Shown here in pieces: positions 5,101-6,928 of a DNA stretch of 6,928 bases. The translations under genes and the position numbers were made by a program. How positions within the stretch are numbered: position 1 is the first letter of the stretch; every line of letters begins with the position of its first letter. The DNA lies in contig JAGRKY010000110.1 in the NCBI GenBank assembly GCA_020442095.1, forward strand, positions 1-6,928, given 5' to 3'. The DNA is from Bauldia sp. (GTDB lineage: Bacteria > Pseudomonadota > Alphaproteobacteria > Rhizobiales > Kaistiaceae). Under the pieces are notes generated by a model that saw nothing but the letters and a program-made list of their open reading frames with translations, did no database searches and was not told the origin of the DNA.

Positions 5101-5513
5101 ATTCAGATTGCCGGTTAATTTCGCGCTAATTACAAACAAACGCTGTGTTGTGCCGCCGTCGAAATCTGCGCGTCTTTGCAGCGACAATTCTGGCGAGGTC
5201 AATCGTGTGAAACGTCGTTCTGTTCGACCGCGAATACGACGGACGGGACCGAAGGCTTCAGTCGTTCAAGAGTTGCCGGTTGCGATCGTCGGAACGATGA
5301 CGGGATAAGACCGGGTTCAACAATCGAAGGGTCGAACCGGGCCAGTGCAACGCCCACCGGCTGGCGACGGAGACAGGAGTAGTTCTTGTCTTAGCCGGCG
5401 TTGCAGGAACCTCCAGATATCGTCGGCAGTTGGATGCTCAGGTCTTGAGTGCGGTCGATAACTATCGGAAAAATATGGTGATTTCTTGGAGGTCCGTGAA
5501 AGAAATTGCGCCT

Positions 5514-5536
5514 GCCGATAGCGGGGTGATATCGGC
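5514..5536 (-). terminator. Perfect seven-pair hairpin downstream of tspO (possible terminator)
   Basis: GCCGATA (5514-5520) and TATCGGC (5530-5536) pair perfectly around a nine-base loop. It lies 86 bases past the tspO stop. On the minus strand a T-rich stretch (AATTTCTTTC) begins about seven bases after the stem, too far for a textbook intrinsic terminator. Confidence 0.35.
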
Positions 5537-5588
5537 CGGACGAGTGCTCCCCGCGTTGTTCTCGCTCGGTGACGCCCCGTTACTTGGT

Positions 5589-5614
5589 GCGCGAACGCGC
5601 GGGCGCGACGCGCC
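5589..5614 (-). terminator. Tandem short GC hairpins just after tspO
   Basis: GGCGC (5602-5606) pairs with GCGCC (5610-5614) around three bases, starting seven bases past the tspO stop. A second dyad (5589-5600, GCGC around GAAC) adjoins it. No T-run follows. They may pause polymerase or protect the message end. Confidence 0.3.
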
Positions 5615-5621
5615 TGCCGCC

Positions 5622-6143
5622 TCAGTTGAGCGCGACGATCGCGGCATTCAGGACGGTCGCGAATACGACCCATGCGAGATAGGGCAGGAGCATCAGCGCG
5701 GCCTCGCGGACGACCTTGCCGAAGGCGATGACGGTGGCCGCGATGGCGACGACGAGCACGACGATCACGACGAATCCGAGAGGTGGATTCTGCACGCCGA
5801 AAAAAATCCACGACCACGCGACGTTGAAAAAAAGTTGGACGGCGAAGAGCGTGAGCGCGATCGTCCGCGCGCGTGACGGCGGGCTTCGCCAGATCAGCCA
5901 CGCGGCGATCGCCATCACCGCGTAGAGGATTCCCCACACGATCGGGAAGACGGCGTCGGGCGGATTGAAGGACGGCTTTTCGAGCGCCGCATACCAGGTC
6001 GGGATATTGGGTGTCGTCGCGAGCTGGCCGAGAAATCCGGCGCCGTAGCAGAGCACCAGGAAGACCGCGAGCGCGATGGTCTGGATCGCGACGCTCTTGT
6101 CGGATCGGAACCGGCTGCTAGGTGACGGAATATCTTCGGCCAT
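5622..6143 (-). CDS. tspO: TspO/MBR family tryptophan-rich sensory membrane protein
   Basis: This five-helix inner-membrane protein has 173 residues. The family binds porphyrins and cholesterol-like ligands; in Rhodobacter it tunes photosynthesis gene expression to oxygen, and in Sinorhizobium it answers nutrient stress. Visible hallmarks are WYAALEKPSFNPPDAVFPIV (50-69) with the conserved W, KP, F and PP between helices 1 and 2, then VWG and Y74, FFNVAWSWIFFG (105-116) with the invariant N and W, and PYLAWVVFATVLN (154-166) in helix 5. The start at 6143 is preferred. The ATG at 6179 has no ribosome site, adds 12 non-conserved residues and lies within a predicted -10 box, while a GGGAAG site stands just before 6143. 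It is divergent from the Mrp gene. The ligand and regulated target here are unknown. Confidence 0.93.
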   Translation of the reverse strand: MAEDIPSPSSRFRSDKSVAIQTIALAVFLVLCYGAGFLGQLATTPNIPTWYAALEKPSFNPPDAVFPIVWGILYAVMAIAAWLIWRSPPSRARTIALTLFAVQLFFNVAWSWIFFGVQNPPLGFVVIVVLVVAIAATVIAFGKVVREAALMLLPYLAWVVFATVLNAAIVALN

Positions 6144-6174
6144 GCGGCTTCCCGGATCGGGGTCGTTACCGACA

Positions 6175-6201
6175 AACATAGGCGCCGTTTTGCGCAGTCA
6201 A
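6175..6201 (-). promoter_or_regulatory. Candidate promoter of tspO
   Basis: On the minus strand TTGACT (6196-6201) and TATGTT (6175-6180) stand 15 bases apart, near the sigma-70 consensus but with a short spacer. Transcription would start about 25 bases before the ATG at 6143 and would leave the upstream ATG at 6179 untranscribed. Confidence 0.45.
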
Positions 6202-6223
6202 ATTCGAATGCTCCCGGACCGAA

Positions 6224-6251
6224 TTGACCGCGCGCCCGGGGTCGTTATGGT
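6224..6251 (+). promoter_or_regulatory. Candidate promoter of the Mrp gene
   Basis: TTGACC (6224-6229) and TATGGT (6246-6251) are 16 bases apart, a fair sigma-70-type match. Transcription would begin near 6258, leaving a leader of about 27 bases. It lies back to back with the tspO promoter, with 22 bases between the two -35 boxes. Confidence 0.45.
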
Positions 6252-6284
6252 CGCGGGCCACTCGACAGGAAAAAGCAACACGAC

Positions 6285-6928
6285 ATGCCCGACATCACCA
6301 AGGATCAGGTTCTCGAACGACTCCGCGCCGTCGCGGGACCCGACGGGACCGGCGACATTGTCTCGCTTGGCCTCGTCTCGGATATCGTCATTGCCGGGAA
6401 CAAGGTGATGTTCTCGGTGACGGTTCCGGCCGAGCGGGCCTCGGCGCTCGAGCCGCTGCGCGTCGCCGCCGAAAGGGCCGTGCGCGACCTGCCCGGGGTC
6501 GAAGGTGCGATGGTCGTGCTGACCGCGGAGAAGAAGGGAGCCGCCGGCGCGCCATCGGGTGCGCAGCGGCCCGCCGCATCCTCCGCCGCGCAGCATGCGC
6601 CGCCCCGCCAGCAGCCAGGCCAGGCGCAAGGGCGGGGCAAGGCCGGCATTCCCGGTGTCGGATCGATCATCGCGGTCGCCAGCGGCAAGGGCGGCGTCGG
6701 CAAGTCGACGACCGCGGTCAACCTCGCCCTCGGTCTCAAGGAGAATGGCCTGCGGGTCGGCATTCTCGACGCGGATATCTACGGGCCTTCGCTGCCGCGC
6801 CTCCTCAATCTCAGGGACGCCAAGCCCGAGGTGGTCAGCGGCCGCACGTTGAGGCCGCTCGATGCCTATGGCGCCAAGGTCATGTCGATCGGCTTCCTCG
6901 TCGAGGAGGACACGCCGATGATCTGGCG
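6285..6928 (+). CDS. mrp: Mrp/ApbC-type P-loop ATPase, iron-sulfur cluster carrier, N-terminal part (partial)
   Basis: The first 214 residues of a cytoplasmic iron-sulfur cluster carrier are present; the rest, including the C-terminal Cys-X-X-Cys cluster site, runs off the window. Residues 5-84 form the MIP18/DUF59 domain (GDIVSLGLVSDIVI at 23-36, DLPGV at 68-72). Residues 85-125 are a linker rich in Ala, Gln, Pro and Gly. From 128 comes the ATPase core: the deviant Walker A motif SGKGGVGKST (133-142) with the signature lysine K135 and the P-loop lysine K140, then DADIYGPSLPRLL (162-174). The start is ATG at 6285, with AGGA at 6267-6270 somewhat distant (14 bases). The N-terminal MIP18 domain marks the long Mrp form common in alphaproteobacteria. 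Its job would be to deliver iron-sulfur clusters to apoproteins. No other cluster-assembly gene is in view. Confidence 0.95.
   Translation, partial: MPDITKDQVLERLRAVAGPDGTGDIVSLGLVSDIVIAGNKVMFSVTVPAERASALEPLRVAAERAVRDLPGVEGAMVVLTAEKKGAAGAPSGAQRPAASSAAQHAPPRQQPGQAQGRGKAGIPGVGSIIAVASGKGGVGKSTTAVNLALGLKENGLRVGILDADIYGPSLPRLLNLRDAKPEVVSGRTLRPLDAYGAKVMSIGFLVEEDTPMIW

Larger units (their letters stand above)
5049..5621. other. 573-base intergenic region, no gene recognised
   Basis: No open frame here has both a ribosome site and plausible protein sequence. The first 110 bases are AT-richer than the surroundings and probably hold the promoter and leader of the H1-like gene. Around 5416-5536 there is a cluster of CGATA/TATCG motifs and a seven-pair hairpin. 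The last 35 bases hold GC-rich hairpins after tspO. The part at about 5160-5400 shows only weak dyads, such as 5213-5241. Confidence 0.6.

Noticed and set aside
4549..5129. Plus-strand Ala/Gly/Phe-rich and Leu/Arg/Gly-rich repeat frames
   Set aside because: They are antisense readings of the H1-like repeat. The minus-strand frame has a strong ribosome site and a known protein class.
5308..5345. GGTTC...GAACC dyad resembling a tRNA T-arm
   Set aside because: Only five pairs form and no acceptor, D-arm or anticodon arm can be built around it.
5409..5492. Imperfect inverted copies (GGAACCTCCAGATATC and its partner near 5480-5495) as ends of a small mobile element
   Set aside because: The match is imperfect, about 55-60 bases lie between, and there is no target duplication or transposase.
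5430..5876. Plus-strand frame with an apparent ribosome site (GGAGG near 5490)
   Set aside because: It runs antisense into tspO and its product is low-complexity charged sequence. The GGAGG may be chance.
6198..6763. Minus-strand frames opposite the Mrp gene
   Set aside because: They are shadows of a gene with clear MIP18 and Walker A motifs on the plus strand.

Overview
This GC-rich window looks chromosomal and comes from an alphaproteobacterium, most likely Hyphomicrobiales (rhizobia-like). The evidence is the codon bias, the style of the amino-acid ABC transporter, the MobA and Mrp sequences, and a lysine/alanine/proline-rich histone-H1-like protein. No mobile element, CRISPR array, tRNA or rRNA gene was seen. 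All genes except the last lie on the minus strand.

Layout from left to right. (1) At 1-399 (minus) is the N-terminal part of a 3-hydroxyisobutyrate dehydrogenase/glyoxylate-reductase family enzyme, cut by the window edge. (2) At 487-2725 (minus) is a polar amino-acid ABC uptake set. It is transcribed as substrate-binding protein, then HisQ-like permease, then HisM-like permease. No ATPase gene lies inside the window. A hairpin sits between the binding-protein gene and the permeases, and two partly overlapping hairpins follow the second permease. (3) At 2809-3459 (minus) is MobA, the molybdenum cofactor guanylyltransferase. It starts at a TTG six bases after the in-frame stop of the next gene. 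(4) At 3466-4290 (minus) is a secreted protein with an N-terminal MliC/PliC-type lysozyme-inhibitor domain and an extra C-terminal domain of about 170 residues. (5) At 4291-4640 is a non-coding stretch with several GC-rich hairpins. (6) At 4641-5048 (minus) is a histone-H1-like protein built on a strict KKPAAA hexapeptide register. (7) At 5049-5621 is a long intergenic region without a convincing gene. (8) At 5622-6143 (minus) is a TspO/MBR membrane protein. (9) At 6285-6928 (plus) is the start of an Mrp/ApbC-type iron-sulfur carrier ATPase, cut by the window edge and divergent from tspO with candidate promoters for both in the 141 bases between them.

The genes do not form one pathway. The clearest functional unit is the amino-acid transporter. 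The MliC-like and mobA genes look translationally coupled although their roles are unrelated (envelope defence versus cytoplasmic cofactor synthesis). Four consecutive minus-strand starts use or probably use GTG or TTG, so automatic start calls here are unreliable. I found no clear novel multi-gene system. The items most worth a second look are the MliC fusion and its coupling to mobA, the H1-like repeat structure, and the structured intergenic regions.
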